IMG/VR virus record: IMGVR_UViG_3300050821_016542
Span: 1-37,032 of that record
DNA length: 37,032 nucleotides
Reading direction: 5' to 3' (one strand)
Source of the DNA: a virus
The position numbers and the translations under genes are program-made. The notes beneath the pieces were generated by a model. That model saw only the letters and a list, made by a program, of their open reading frames with translations, had not been told where the DNA came from and ran no database searches. Below are positions 19,028 to 28,697 of this stretch, in pieces. Positions within the stretch are counted from its first letter, which is position 1, and each line of letters starts with the position of its first letter.

Positions 19028-19234
19028 CTATTTTTTATTAATTTTTCTTACTTTCTTTAGTTTATTTAAAAGCCTATTGGCTTTCGCATCAATTTTATTT
19101 TCCATAAACTTGCTTAGATTACCTTTCACAACTTGTTGAGAGGCCCTAGCCTTAATTGGATATTTTCTTTTACTTGGTATTGCAAATTCATTTTTACTTA
19201 GCTTATTCCTAGCTTGTCTTGTCAATTTAGCCAT
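19028..19234 (-). CDS. small basic protein with a phage FA.P..RKYPI motif
   Basis: A 68-aa, very basic protein. LTRQARNKLSKNEFAIPSKR followed by KYPIKARASQQVVKGNLSK resembles a motif of phage and prophage proteins (L....FA.P..RKYPI.....A..A....S) also found fused to structural or protease genes. AAAAGGATTTTATAT lies before the ATG. Here it is alone and in the opposite direction to the late genes. Its role is unknown; nucleic-acid contact is likely from charge. Confidence 0.65.
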   Translation of the reverse strand: MAKLTRQARNKLSKNEFAIPSKRKYPIKARASQQVVKGNLSKFMENKIDAKANRLLNKLKKVRKINKK

Positions 19235-19293
19235 ATAAAATCCTTTTTATGTAAAATAAATAGTCAAATTAAAGAAAATTAAATTATTTAGTA

Positions 19294-19321
19294 TTGACAT
19301 ATTGTATACTATCAATATAAT
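19294..19321 (+). promoter_or_regulatory. late or structural operon promoter
   Basis: TTGACA and TATAAT, both perfect, with a 16-bp spacer. TATTGA and TCAATA form a dyad that spans the promoter (19292-19317), a possible control site. It lies upstream of terS, the first gene of the structural run. Confidence 0.8.
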
Positions 19322-19356
19322 TTAAAAAATAAATAATTTTTTACAGAAATATTATC

Positions 19357-19773
19357 ATGCAAAAACCAATATCGACTAAAAAAAGAAAATTTTGTTTATA
19401 TTATTGTAAAGGCATTAAGAAAAAAGAATGCTCTACATTAGCTGGTTATAAAAGTTCTAATGCTGCTAATACAGCAAGCCATTTATTGAAACAACCTGAT
19501 GTCCAAAAGGAGATAAGCAGAATTATGAGTCAAGCTGCTGATCAATTAGGAATAGATGAGACTTTCGTTCTGAGTAGACTTAAAGAACATGCTGATCATG
19601 AAGACGCAAAGACTGCTCTTAAAGCATTGTATCAAATAGGAAAACATTTAGGCATGTTTGTTGAAAACATTAATCATAAGATAATCGAAGATCAAGATGC
19701 GTATATAAAAGAGGTTCATAAGAACGTAGTCGAATCAAATCATGATGAAGCATGTAATGATTTATTAAAATAA
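19357..19773 (+). CDS. terS: terminase small subunit
   Basis: A 138-aa protein of the Terminase_2 type: STKKRKFCLYYCKG at the start, then AGYKSSNAANTASHLLKQPD followed by VQKEI. These form the DNA-binding helical domain that recognises pac or cos. The central helices AADQLGIDETFVLSRLKEHA and the acidic end are as expected for oligomerisation. It opens the packaging module and is followed by one small gene and TerL. Confidence 0.88.
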   Translation: MQKPISTKKRKFCLYYCKGIKKKECSTLAGYKSSNAANTASHLLKQPDVQKEISRIMSQAADQLGIDETFVLSRLKEHADHEDAKTALKALYQIGKHLGMFVENINHKIIEDQDAYIKEVHKNVVESNHDEACNDLLK

Positions 19774-19795
19774 TAAAAAAAGTCAAGGATGAATT

Positions 19796-20047
19796 ATGAA
19801 AACAAAAATAAATGATGATTTAGAAGATTATATTAATAAAACTTTAGAAAACATTTATAAATCTATAAATATTACAAATTTAAAGAAAGAAACGGAGGGT
19901 GGATTTACTAATTCACGTTTCTTTTTCGGATATCCCAGGTCTATAAAATTTAATTTTAATTTATTAATTGATCATTCTACCCAAGATGAAGTAAAAGTAG
20001 AGTTTGAAATTCCTATGATTTTAAAAAAAACTTTCACAGATGAATGA
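19796..20047 (+). CDS. hypothetical protein between terS and terL, 83 aa
   Basis: A small protein with a helical first half (LEDYINKTLENIYKSINITN) and a beta-rich second half (SIKFNFNLLIDH, VKVEFEIPMIL). AAGGATGAATT precedes the ATG, and the last codons overlap the terL start (ATGA). No family recognised. Constant coupling to terL suggests a packaging accessory role, but that is inference. Confidence 0.7.
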   Translation: MKTKINDDLEDYINKTLENIYKSINITNLKKETEGGFTNSRFFFGYPRSIKFNFNLLIDHSTQDEVKVEFEIPMILKKTFTDE

Positions 20048-21591
20048 ATACTACAAAAGCACAATGCGCAAGAATTAGACGGATAGTCCATAAAGATTTT
20101 AATCTTTATGCTCCTAATTTCTTAAAGATTACCACAAAAGGTAATACTGGTCAAGAAGGTCTCGTATATCTTAGACTAAATAAAGTTCAACAACTTCTTA
20201 ATGAAAAATTTGAAAAACAACTTAAAGAAAAAGGAAGAGTTCGCGCAATTATTCTTAAAGGTAGGCAATTCGGATGTTCGACCTTGATAGGTGCTCGTTA
20301 TTACTGGAAAACCACACATAATCCAGGTAAACAAGCTTTCGTTATTTCTCATTGTGGTGATACCACGGATATTCTATTTGGCATGGTGAAAAGATTCCAT
20401 GAAAATATCCCGCCATTGTTCAGAATAAGTACGGATAAAGAAAATGCTAAAGAATTAAATTTTAATAAAATAGACAGTAGATTTCGGGTGGGTACAGCAG
20501 GGAGTAAAAATGTTGGTCGAGGCGGTACGATTCATTATCTTCATGGATCAGAAGTAGCCTCTTGGGATAATGCACCAGAACTTGTCGCTGGTCTATTTCA
20601 GTGCATACCCGATACCCCAGGAAGTGAGGCCATTTTTGAATCAACGTCACAGGGACCAAATAACTTCTTTCATTCATTTTGGCAGCAAGCCATTAAAGGT
20701 GAAATCGAATATGAACCTATCTTTATATCATGGGCAATGTTCGAAGAATATGCTATGCAAGCACCGATTGGATTTTCTAAATCAGCAGAAGAATTCGAAT
20801 TAGCTAATTTATATGGTCTTAACAATGATCAATTGTACTGGCGAAGAAAGAAAATAGAACAATTCGGCATAGCAGGTAAGGATGGGTTGGTATTTTTTAA
20901 GCATGAATATCCATTATGCATTCAAGATGCTTTTCAAGCAAAAGATAGTCTAAATTTTATTAAATCCGAAGATGTTACTCGCGCAAGAATGGCTAAATCT
21001 GATGGATATGGCCCTTTGGTCATTGGCGTAGACCCTGCTACAGGAGCTGGAAAAGATAGGTCATCCATTATTAAAAGACAAGGAAGGAAAGCTTTTGACT
21101 TAGTGAGCTATACCAATGTCGATACTAAAGAATTAGCCGATAAAATACACAAAATTATTGAAGAATGCAAACCTGCAAAAGTATTTATCGATTTTACAGG
21201 AGTAGGTGTCGGAGTAGTCGATAATTTACGACATATGGGTCACCGGAATATTGTTGTACCAGTTAATGCGGGTTCTAAATCTTTAGATCCTGAAAGATAT
21301 CCTAATAAAAGACATGAGATGTGGGGAAAGATGAAAGATTGGCTTATAGATGAAAATGAGCAAGTTTCTATACCTGATGTAGAAAGTCTTCATAATGATT
21401 TGTGTTCAGTTAAATTTGAAGGAATTGGTTCTGATTCAAATGGCAGAGTTTTACTTCAAAAAAAGGATAAAATGTATAAAAGCCCGGATGAAGCAGATGC
21501 GCTGGCATTGACATTTGCATTACCAATATCATCCGTAAGCAGCATCAATACGCGTTCATTAATGAATCCAACTTTACGTCTACGAACTTAA
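20044..21591 (+). CDS. terL: terminase large subunit
   Basis: A 515-aa ATPase-nuclease. The N-terminal motor has an atypical Walker A LKGRQFGCST (about residues 75-84) and a Walker B-like IHYLHGSEVASW. The C-terminal RNase H-like nuclease has GVDPATGAGKDRSSI (residues about 329-343), VFIDFTGVGVG and a final DEADALALTFALP. TerL docks on the portal, translocates DNA and cuts it. The length is normal. The start overlaps the previous gene. Confidence 0.96.
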   Translation: MNTTKAQCARIRRIVHKDFNLYAPNFLKITTKGNTGQEGLVYLRLNKVQQLLNEKFEKQLKEKGRVRAIILKGRQFGCSTLIGARYYWKTTHNPGKQAFVISHCGDTTDILFGMVKRFHENIPPLFRISTDKENAKELNFNKIDSRFRVGTAGSKNVGRGGTIHYLHGSEVASWDNAPELVAGLFQCIPDTPGSEAIFESTSQGPNNFFHSFWQQAIKGEIEYEPIFISWAMFEEYAMQAPIGFSKSAEEFELANLYGLNNDQLYWRRKKIEQFGIAGKDGLVFFKHEYPLCIQDAFQAKDSLNFIKSEDVTRARMAKSDGYGPLVIGVDPATGAGKDRSSIIKRQGRKAFDLVSYTNVDTKELADKIHKIIEECKPAKVFIDFTGVGVGVVDNLRHMGHRNIVVPVNAGSKSLDPERYPNKRHEMWGKMKDWLIDENEQVSIPDVESLHNDLCSVKFEGIGSDSNGRVLLQKKDKMYKSPDEADALALTFALPISSVSSINTRSLMNPTLRLRT

Positions 21592-21604
21592 AAGGATTTT
21601 AATC

Positions 21605-23695
21605 ATGGCAAGGAAGCCTAAAAATAAAGATGAGATGGATACCAATCAACAAAGTGATATGGATATCATCGAAGAGATTAATCAAAATATAAACAACTAT
21701 TTAGATTACTCTAAAGATAATGTGACGCGTGGTCAAGATGATAAGCGTTTTCTCTATGTTAATCCATGGTCAAGTGCTCAAGAACAAGAACTTAACAGGT
21801 TACAGAAACCTGTGATGTCATTTAATAAAACCTACGACATCATTAGAAAAGTGATTGCTGAGCAAAGAAACAATAAGACTCAATTCAAGGTCTCTTCTTT
21901 ATTAGGTTTGAGTAGTGAAGAAGAAATCAATGTATTTAAAGGCGCGATCACCAAAATAGCTCGTGATTCTGAGACATCTTCAGTTTTTGATAGAGCTTAT
22001 GATGATGCTGCTTCTTCAGGATTTGGGGTATGGCGTGTTTACACTGATTATGAACATGAACTATCTTTTAATCAATTACCAAAGATTGCATGGGTTTCTG
22101 ATCCTGAAAAATGTTTTTGGGATACGTGTGCTGTTGAAGCAACCATGTTTGACAGTGAATTTTGTGGTTATTACCAAAATATGAACAAGGATAAGTTCAA
22201 AAAGTTACATCCTGATATCAAAGATCCTGATTCATTTAATACTTATTTTAGAGACAGTACCTTTAAATGGATAGATAAAAATACACTTGCCATTGTGGAA
22301 TACTACAAGAAAGAATGGTTTGAGACAGATAAATATCAGCTTAGAAATAATCAAGTCATGTATAAAAAAGAATACGATGACATGATGAAGGATATGAGAG
22401 ATCAAGAAGATGAAGATAAAACACAATTCGACATCGTCAAAAAAGAAAGAACGAAAGATTTTAAAATTGTTTATTACAAAGCAATTAAAGGAAAAGTCAT
22501 CGAAAAAGCCGATTGGCCTATTAAACGCCTTCCATTAGTAAGGGTTGTTTGTGATTCACAACGTATCAACGGAAGAGAATATATCATGTCTTTGGTTTCT
22601 TTCGTTAAAGATGCCCAACTATTTCATAATTTAGTAAAAATAGAGATTGCGCAAGCTTTACAATATAACCGAAGAGAACAATGGTTATCCCATCCAAGTA
22701 GTATTGCTGCTTATACGGATGCGTGGAAAAACCCATCTATTCAACAAGGTGTATTGCTTTATGATTATGATGAGCGAGGTGGAAAGCCAGAAAAAATTGG
22801 CCCGTCTGAGATATCACAAACCCTTATGGAACAAGCCCAAATGTCTGAGAGAGACATTCAAAGTATCCTTGGTTTATATGAATCAAATCGCGGTGAATCA
22901 AATAATGAATTATCTGGTAAAGCTATTCGTGAAAGACAAAGAACTGGATTACAAAGTGCATGCGTTCTGAATGATAACTTTAACAAAGCAGTTGAACAGA
23001 CAGGGAAAATTGTAGGAGATTTGCTACAAAAAGTGGTGGATACTGAAAGAAGACTGAGTATTCATATGGAAGATGGCAAAAGTAAGGATGTTATTGTTAA
23101 TAAGCCATCTTTAAATGGAGAGAAAGAATTCGATTTATCAAAAGATAAGTACGATATTGTTATCGATCCGGGTCCATCTTTTGCTATACAAAAAGCAGAT
23201 TCATTGGATGTTCTAATAAATCTTGTAACAATTAACCCAGGTCTATTCCCGTTGGTCGCTGATATTATTGGCCAAAACATTGATATCAATGGTACTGAGA
23301 CCTTACGCACAAGATTGCGAGAATTGGTTCCACAAGAGATTCGCGCAAAAGAAGAAGGCTTACCACCTCCTCCTCCCCCTCCTCCCGATCCTATGCAAAT
23401 CGTTTTAGAAAAACAAATCGAAACACAAAATAGAGAAATACAAGTTAAAGAACAGAAAAATGAAGCTGAATCTATGTTACAAGAACAAAAACAAATGCTT
23501 GAGTTCTTTGTACAGAATCAGAAAGCACAACAAGAACAAATGAAATTAGCCTTGGAGGAAATGAGAATAGAACAGGAGAAAAGAACTCAAGAAAATAACA
23601 GGGTGATTGAAGAAATGAAATTTTATGCAACTTTGATTCAATCAGTGAATAAATCAATACCTTCTCGGGAATTTAGTAAAGAAATTATTTTTTAA
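21605..23695 (+). CDS. P22-like portal protein
   Basis: A 696-aa portal of the P22 gp1 type: long N-terminal wing and stem with DKRFLYVNPWSSAQEQELNR, then SFVKDAQLFHNLVKIEIAQA and NELSGKAIRERQRTGLQ in the crown region. Near residue 590 eight prolines in a row lead into a Gln/Glu-rich coiled coil of about 90 residues, comparable to the P22 portal barrel helix. It forms the dodecameric DNA channel and binds TerL and the gp4-like adaptor. The AAAAGGATTTTAATC leader sets the start. Confidence 0.93.
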   Translation: MARKPKNKDEMDTNQQSDMDIIEEINQNINNYLDYSKDNVTRGQDDKRFLYVNPWSSAQEQELNRLQKPVMSFNKTYDIIRKVIAEQRNNKTQFKVSSLLGLSSEEEINVFKGAITKIARDSETSSVFDRAYDDAASSGFGVWRVYTDYEHELSFNQLPKIAWVSDPEKCFWDTCAVEATMFDSEFCGYYQNMNKDKFKKLHPDIKDPDSFNTYFRDSTFKWIDKNTLAIVEYYKKEWFETDKYQLRNNQVMYKKEYDDMMKDMRDQEDEDKTQFDIVKKERTKDFKIVYYKAIKGKVIEKADWPIKRLPLVRVVCDSQRINGREYIMSLVSFVKDAQLFHNLVKIEIAQALQYNRREQWLSHPSSIAAYTDAWKNPSIQQGVLLYDYDERGGKPEKIGPSEISQTLMEQAQMSERDIQSILGLYESNRGESNNELSGKAIRERQRTGLQSACVLNDNFNKAVEQTGKIVGDLLQKVVDTERRLSIHMEDGKSKDVIVNKPSLNGEKEFDLSKDKYDIVIDPGPSFAIQKADSLDVLINLVTINPGLFPLVADIIGQNIDINGTETLRTRLRELVPQEIRAKEEGLPPPPPPPPDPMQIVLEKQIETQNREIQVKEQKNEAESMLQEQKQMLEFFVQNQKAQQEQMKLALEEMRIEQEKRTQENNRVIEEMKFYATLIQSVNKSIPSREFSKEIIF

Positions 23696-23721
23696 TTTAA
23701 CCAACAATCTAAGGATAGATG

Positions 23722-24516
23722 ATGGAAAATATGACGCAAGGAAGCGAACAAGAAATTAACACAACAATTGAACAACCAACAGAACATACAGGAGAACAAC
23801 AAACAAATCAAACCAATGATAATACCTCTTCTACACCCTCCTCTGACTATCCTAGTGAATCAGCTTCTTCTTCCAATAATTTAGATGAACCAGAATATCT
23901 CAAAAAAAGATTAGGAAAACAGGCGAGACAGCATATAAAAGAAAAGGAAGAATTAGAAAGAAATTATGAAAGAAGACTTCAAGAGATTCAATACAGACAG
24001 CAAAATAATTATGCAAATGAGGCTGCCCCTCAAGAAGACATTGACTTAAGTAATCCTAATCATCTTTTAGCTGCTGTCGATGAATTGGTTAATCAAAGAT
24101 TGATAGAAAAAGAGAAACAATCATCTCAACAAGCCATCACAAGAAAAATACAAAATTTTGTAGACTCTGCACGTGAAAAATACAGTGATTTTGATGCATT
24201 AGCTGAACAATACAAATATGCCCCTGAAGGTTTTGCGGAAGCCATTCCTCTTTTAAAGAATGCCGATGATGTAATGTATCAAGTTTTAAAAGATCCAAAA
24301 GAATATAATAATCTTCTCAATAAAAGTCCTGCTGAAGTCATTCATCGATTGACAGAGATATCTTATCATTTGTCCTCAAGAAATACGGTTTCAAAAGCTC
24401 CTCCTCCTATCAGACCCCTGACTGCATCAGGTTCTCCCATGAATTTAACAAAATCCTGTAAAGAAAGAAGGGCTGAATTAAGAGAAGAATATAGAGGAAG
24501 AAGTAGAAGAAAGTAA
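23722..24516 (+). CDS. scaffolding protein (P22 gp8-like position)
   Basis: A 264-aa hydrophilic protein: residues 1-55 low-complexity Gln/Thr/Ser/Asn, a central coiled coil (LGKQARQHIKEKEELERNYE and on), a helical domain with FVDSAREKYSDFDALAEQYK, and a basic C-terminus (CKERRAELREEYRGRSRRK). Disordered acidic N-terminus plus helical body plus basic coat-binding tail is the scaffold design of P22 gp8. The position between portal and coat agrees. AAGGAT six bases upstream favours the second of two adjacent ATGs. Confidence 0.85.
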   Translation: MENMTQGSEQEINTTIEQPTEHTGEQQTNQTNDNTSSTPSSDYPSESASSSNNLDEPEYLKKRLGKQARQHIKEKEELERNYERRLQEIQYRQQNNYANEAAPQEDIDLSNPNHLLAAVDELVNQRLIEKEKQSSQQAITRKIQNFVDSAREKYSDFDALAEQYKYAPEGFAEAIPLLKNADDVMYQVLKDPKEYNNLLNKSPAEVIHRLTEISYHLSSRNTVSKAPPPIRPLTASGSPMNLTKSCKERRAELREEYRGRSRRK

Positions 24517-24545
24517 ATTATTTTACAGTAAGTATATTTTTTATA

Positions 24546-24573
24546 TTGACTTTATAAATAAATAATTTACAAT
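24546..24573 (+). promoter_or_regulatory. probable coat-gene promoter
   Basis: TTGACT and TACAAT with a 16-bp spacer in the only sizeable gap of the structural operon, about 140 bp before the coat gene. It would give the extra transcript that coat protein demands. Confidence 0.6.
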
Positions 24574-24647
24574 TACTTTAAAAGCTATTCGTGGTTGGCT
24601 TTATGTACCATTGGCCTTTACAGACGGGCGTACAATCTGGCAGTTTT

Positions 24648-24669
24648 CATGTTTTCTTGCAAAAACATG
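24648..24669 (+). other. stem-loop in the coat-gene leader
   Basis: CATGTTTT and AAAACATG pair around a six-base loop, 46 bases before the coat ATG. It may stabilise the messenger or modulate translation. Confidence 0.55.
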
Positions 24670-24715
24670 TGATTAAAAACGGATTTTTTAAACACATAGC
24701 AAAAGGAATTGTGCA

Positions 24716-25948
24716 ATGCCTGCCAATAATATTCCCGTCTGGAACATCATCACCAATGAAACATTACCAAGATTTATCAATCAAAGTCCTTTTATTATCA
24801 CATCCGATCGCGGGTTTGATAAATATTTTAAAGAAACAGGCTATCAGGTTGGTGAGACCATCAATATTCGTCAAAGACGACGATCATTTCCTGTTCAAGG
24901 TCGTGTAGCCAACCCAAATGCCATCCAAAATCCTTTAATTCCGCTTACTATCTCTCAAGAATGGAATGATAGTATTGAATATACCGGTAAAGAAGTTGCT
25001 CTTTTCTTAGAAAAAGAAGCAATTGAATTTGCTGAACGCGAAATAGCTCCCATGGCTACTGGGTTAGCCAATAACATTGAGTTATTTTGTGCGCAACAAG
25101 CCACATTACAAATCAATAACATTATTGGCGATCCCTCTCAGAATTTATCAAGTTATTCTGCTATTGACGATGCCAAACGATTCTTGCTTCAGCTTGGGGT
25201 TAATTTAAGAAAAGGATGTTACATTGCAACAAGCCTTATTGATGCCCATACCTTAAGAAGTGCTTTAAATAATCAATTTAACCCTGTTATCAATGAAGAG
25301 ATCGATATACACGGTAGTCTGGGTAATCTAGCTGGTTTTGATTTATATGAAAGTGCATTAATAGATATTCATACAAATGGCCCACTAGGTGGCACACCTA
25401 TTGTCAGTGCAACTACCAATTCTGGTGATGGCGTTATCTCTATCAGTGGATTTACTCCAAGTACCCTCGTTCTGAATGCAGGGGATGTGATTTATTTTGC
25501 AGGCGTTTTTTCAATTAATCCACTTACTTATAATTCTACCGGTAATTTGATGCAGTTTGTTGTCACTTCTCCTGTGACATCGGATATTTCAGGTAACGCA
25601 GTGATTCCTATTTTCCCTTCTATTATCTCTGACCCAAGTAATACAACCAGAAATGTGACCGGTGCTATCCCATTTAGTACACCTTTGCAACTATATGGTG
25701 CACCTAATGCTGTATATAACGTCAATATTGCTTATGCGCCTGAAGCATTAATATTAGCTGTTCCTCCAAAACCTCCTTTATACATCGTCAATTACGGGCA
25801 AGCGACTGATGAAGAAACCGGAGTTTCTTTACGATTAGGCATGGCTGGTGACATATTTAATGATGTTAACTTAGTTAGATTAGATGCATTGTATGGTGCT
25901 CTTTGGAATGCTCAATATTGTGTAAAAATTGCAAGCTTGGCGACTTAA
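24716..25948 (+). CDS. major capsid protein (P22 coat type)
   Basis: A 410-aa HK97-fold coat protein of the P22 gp5 kind: N-arm starting MPANNIPVWNIITNETLPRF, then YKETGYQVGETINIR-type and EYTGKEVALFLEKEAIEFAE segments, an I-domain-like insertion rich in Gly/Ser/Thr (about residues 225-320) and a C-terminal LRLGMAGDIFNDVNLVRLDA then LYGALW. The length is close to P22 coat (430 aa). AAAGGAATTGTGCA precedes the ATG. Confidence 0.93.
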   Translation: MPANNIPVWNIITNETLPRFINQSPFIITSDRGFDKYFKETGYQVGETINIRQRRRSFPVQGRVANPNAIQNPLIPLTISQEWNDSIEYTGKEVALFLEKEAIEFAEREIAPMATGLANNIELFCAQQATLQINNIIGDPSQNLSSYSAIDDAKRFLLQLGVNLRKGCYIATSLIDAHTLRSALNNQFNPVINEEIDIHGSLGNLAGFDLYESALIDIHTNGPLGGTPIVSATTNSGDGVISISGFTPSTLVLNAGDVIYFAGVFSINPLTYNSTGNLMQFVVTSPVTSDISGNAVIPIFPSIISDPSNTTRNVTGAIPFSTPLQLYGAPNAVYNVNIAYAPEALILAVPPKPPLYIVNYGQATDEETGVSLRLGMAGDIFNDVNLVRLDALYGALWNAQYCVKIASLAT

Positions 25949-25950
25949 TT

Positions 25951-26301
25951 ATGAATGAAAATATCATTATTTATGAAAAAAATTCAGGAAGGCCATTAAG
26001 GCTAACTGAACAATCGGCACAACGTTTATTAAACTCAGGTGCATTTTTATCATTAAGTGCGCATATCAATCATAAAGGAGTGAATACAGATGGACGAAAA
26101 AGGATACACATACCCACAGAACGGCATGAAATCGAAGAAAAAAATGTCTCAGATGAAGTGTGCGATGTGGATTGCAACACCGGATGTCAAAGTACCGAAG
26201 CCAAACATCACAGTGAATGCATCTCCCATGGAGAAGAAAAGGACTTAACGCAAGTGAAGCGATCCAGAGGTAGACCTAAAGTCATTAAGGATGATTTATG
26301 A
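25951..26301 (+). CDS. small head-region protein with a C-terminal AT-hook-like motif
   Basis: A 116-aa protein that starts 2 bp after the coat stop. The first half (IIIYEKNSGRPLRLTEQSAQ, then LLNSGAFLSLSA) looks folded. The second half is a His/Cys/Glu-rich linker (CDVDCNTGCQ) ending KRSRGRPKVIKDDL, whose RGRP core is an AT-hook. It could contact packaged AT-rich DNA or be a head-completion factor. No family recognised. Its stop overlaps the next start. Confidence 0.7.
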   Translation: MNENIIIYEKNSGRPLRLTEQSAQRLLNSGAFLSLSAHINHKGVNTDGRKRIHIPTERHEIEEKNVSDEVCDVDCNTGCQSTEAKHHSECISHGEEKDLTQVKRSRGRPKVIKDDL

Positions 26302-26435
26302 TCAAAGATTGGAATTTTCAGAAAAAAAAGAAATCCTCTAAAGGAGATAAGGTCGTTATTGATATAAAAAAACCTTTGATCATGGATGAAAAATCCAAGA
26401 AAAAGAAAAAAGGCAAACATACCAAATCTGATTAA
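26298..26435 (+). CDS. 45-aa lysine-rich protein
   Basis: A 45-codon frame starting MIKDWNFQKKKKSSKGDKVV and ending GKHTKSD, with about twenty lysines. It starts inside the stop of the preceding gene (ATGA). Its charge suggests DNA contact inside the head or internal packaging; no similarity can be assigned. Gap filling and coupling support it as a real gene. Confidence 0.55.
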   Translation: MIKDWNFQKKKKSSKGDKVVIDIKKPLIMDEKSKKKKKGKHTKSD

Positions 26436-26463
26436 TTCAGGTTTCATCAAATGGATTTGAAAA

Positions 26464-27204
26464 ATGGCCGTAGTGATTTCTAATGATATTGCTTTTAAAG
26501 CATTTAATATCCTTGCGGTCTATTCTCCTAGAGATGTTCCGAATGCTGATGATATTAATTATGCCCTTGATGAACTGAATGACATATTAGCTTCATTTGG
26601 TTCAGATGGGCAACTTATCCCATTTAGACAAAAAGTTAGTTTTCAACTTAATTCTGGGCAAAATTCTTATATCTTTTCAGATACAGTGCCTGCGGATGTG
26701 GTCATGCCGCCTATCGTGGAATTAAGCGAATGTAATATTACATTTAATAACGTGATTTTACCTTGTCTGGTTGTTCCCTACAGTAACATTGTTAATACAT
26801 CACGAGTGACTCAATTAAAAGCTATTCCAGGTACGGTGTATCTTCAAAAATACCCTAATTACAGTGAGTTATATTTTTATCCTGCACCCACCCCTTTGAT
26901 TAATTTAATTGCTACCATTTATGCGAAGTTTTATTTAACATCTGTTGTACCTTTTCAGGAAATGACAAATATACCCCCTTATTTTGTTCAGTTTTTAAAA
27001 TATAAATTGGCAAGAAATTTACGACCATCTTACCCAACTGGATATTGGACTGAGAGTGCAGAAGATACTTATCAAAAACTGTTGAAAAAAGTAGAATCAT
27101 CGAATGATATTGATGTTTGCATCCAAGGGGATGCGCTCTTAACAAGAACAGGAACAACAACGAGTCAAAGCTTGCTTGGTTTACTGCCTGTGGCAGGTAG
27201 TTAA
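26464..27204 (+). CDS. P22 gp4-like portal-tail adaptor
   Basis: A 246-aa protein with an N-terminal helical block (AFNILAVYSPRDVPNADDIN, then ALDELNDILASFGSDG) that matches gp4/gp6-type head-tail connectors, a beta-rich middle, and PPYFVQFLKYKLARNLRPSY near residue 175. In P22-type virions this adaptor binds the portal and holds the gp10 hub. Larger than P22 gp4 (166 aa), with extra beta-strands in the centre. Position before the gp10-like gene supports the call. Confidence 0.78.
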   Translation: MAVVISNDIAFKAFNILAVYSPRDVPNADDINYALDELNDILASFGSDGQLIPFRQKVSFQLNSGQNSYIFSDTVPADVVMPPIVELSECNITFNNVILPCLVVPYSNIVNTSRVTQLKAIPGTVYLQKYPNYSELYFYPAPTPLINLIATIYAKFYLTSVVPFQEMTNIPPYFVQFLKYKLARNLRPSYPTGYWTESAEDTYQKLLKKVESSNDIDVCIQGDALLTRTGTTTSQSLLGLLPVAGS

Positions 27205-27206
27205 CC

Positions 27207-28697
27207 ATGAATAATAAACGACAAGGTGAATTTAAACGCGTTCCTTCGCCTGTTGTAGGTGGCTTTTCAAGGAATATCATTGATAAAATTTGTCCCGATA
27301 GAACAATTAATCTTTACCCTATTTTTTCCAATAAAGCAAAAAACCAAGCTTATTTAGCACCATGGCCTGGTCTTCATTTAATGGGAACTGTGGGAACGGG
27401 CGTGATTCGTGCATCCACAACCGTATTGAGTATTAATTTTGTTGTATCAGGACAAGCCTTTTATTATTTGGATTCAGCATTTGTACCGCATGCCTTATCT
27501 GGCAATATCATGACTACATTTACAGGCTTTGTAAGTTCTGCTGCAAATTTGCATCAAGTTGCTTTTTGCGATGGCGTCAATGCATTTTATTACAATGGTA
27601 CCAATGTGATACCGATGACTATTCCTACAGGTGTGGTGCCTTCGCATGTCTGTGCCTTTGATAACTATGTCATTATTTGTGATAAATTGACCAATCGTTT
27701 TTTTGTTTCTCCTCTCAATGATGTCAGTACTTGGGATCCCCTTAATTTCGCATCGGTTACTTCGATATCCACGACATTGGTTGCTGCCATTCGATTAAAA
27801 AGACGTGTATTCATATTTGGTTATCAAGTTGGGGAAGTATGGGTCGATGCAGGGGCATCCAGTTTTCCATTAAGACGAGACAATAATCTTCTCATTGAGC
27901 ATGGCATCGAAGCGATAGGTTCAATTGCCCAAGGATTTGAATTAGCTTTTTATCTTTCCCGTGATCAAGATGGTGTAGGTGGCATCATGATGATTTATGG
28001 GGTTCAACCGATTAAAATAAGCACATTAGAGATTGACTTAGAAATCCAATCATTTGCTGTGACCTCGGATGCAACAGGGTCAGTTTATAAAATAAACGGG
28101 CAAATTTTCTATCAAATTAATTTTACAACGGCCAATCGAACATTTGTTTTTAATTTTGACCAATACAAGATTGATCCAGAAAATGCATGGCATGAATTGA
28201 TGATGTTAGATCAATCACGTTATATGGCCGAAAATCATTCTTTTTATCAAGAAAAGCATCTCATGTTTTCTTATGTAGATAATACATTTTATGAATTAAA
28301 TGAGAATTTTTTTGATAATAATGGTGATCCCATATTGAGAAGAAGAATCTATAGGCTTCTTTCATCCCCTAATTATGAAGAAGCTAAAATTCATCGTTAT
28401 TATTTAGACATGCTACAAGGAATGGGTGATTTATCTCCTCCTATTATCATTGATACAGAGCCTGTCGCGACCCAAGCGAATGATCCTCAAGTTTATTTAT
28501 CGATTTCTGAAGATGGAGGTATTACTTATAAAGATTATGGCGGCCGATCGATCGGAAAAATAGGCGACTTAACCTATCGTACTTTTTGGCTCAATATGAA
28601 ACAAAGAAGAGATAATGTTGCACAAATCACCATGATTACGACAGTACAGGTTTATATTTTAGGTGCTTCAGTTGATTATACGCTAGAGGCACAATAA
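27207..28697 (+). CDS. P22 gp10-like DNA stabilisation / tail hub protein
   Basis: A 496-aa beta-rich protein of the Phage_stabilise family (P22 gp10): VGGFSRNIIDKICPDRTINL, LAPWPGLHLMGTVGTGVIRA, VCAFDNYVIICDKLTNRFFV, STWDPLNFASVTSIS and LKRRVFIFGYQVGEVWVDAG follow the family in order. gp10 hexamers cap the adaptor and anchor fibres and needle. The start is 2 bp after the gp4-like gene. The length matches P22 gp10 (472 aa) well. Confidence 0.92.
   Translation: MNNKRQGEFKRVPSPVVGGFSRNIIDKICPDRTINLYPIFSNKAKNQAYLAPWPGLHLMGTVGTGVIRASTTVLSINFVVSGQAFYYLDSAFVPHALSGNIMTTFTGFVSSAANLHQVAFCDGVNAFYYNGTNVIPMTIPTGVVPSHVCAFDNYVIICDKLTNRFFVSPLNDVSTWDPLNFASVTSISTTLVAAIRLKRRVFIFGYQVGEVWVDAGASSFPLRRDNNLLIEHGIEAIGSIAQGFELAFYLSRDQDGVGGIMMIYGVQPIKISTLEIDLEIQSFAVTSDATGSVYKINGQIFYQINFTTANRTFVFNFDQYKIDPENAWHELMMLDQSRYMAENHSFYQEKHLMFSYVDNTFYELNENFFDNNGDPILRRRIYRLLSSPNYEEAKIHRYYLDMLQGMGDLSPPIIIDTEPVATQANDPQVYLSISEDGGITYKDYGGRSIGKIGDLTYRTFWLNMKQRRDNVAQITMITTVQVYILGASVDYTLEAQ

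Noticed and set aside
24591-24908. Rightward 105-codon frame over the coat leader and coat gene start
   Set aside because: It overlaps the coat gene in another frame and lacks a ribosome binding site; the leader is better read as promoter and UTR.
26912-27280. Leftward 122-codon frame across the gp4/gp10-like boundary
   Set aside because: Antisense to two well-supported virion genes; composition is unlike real neighbours.
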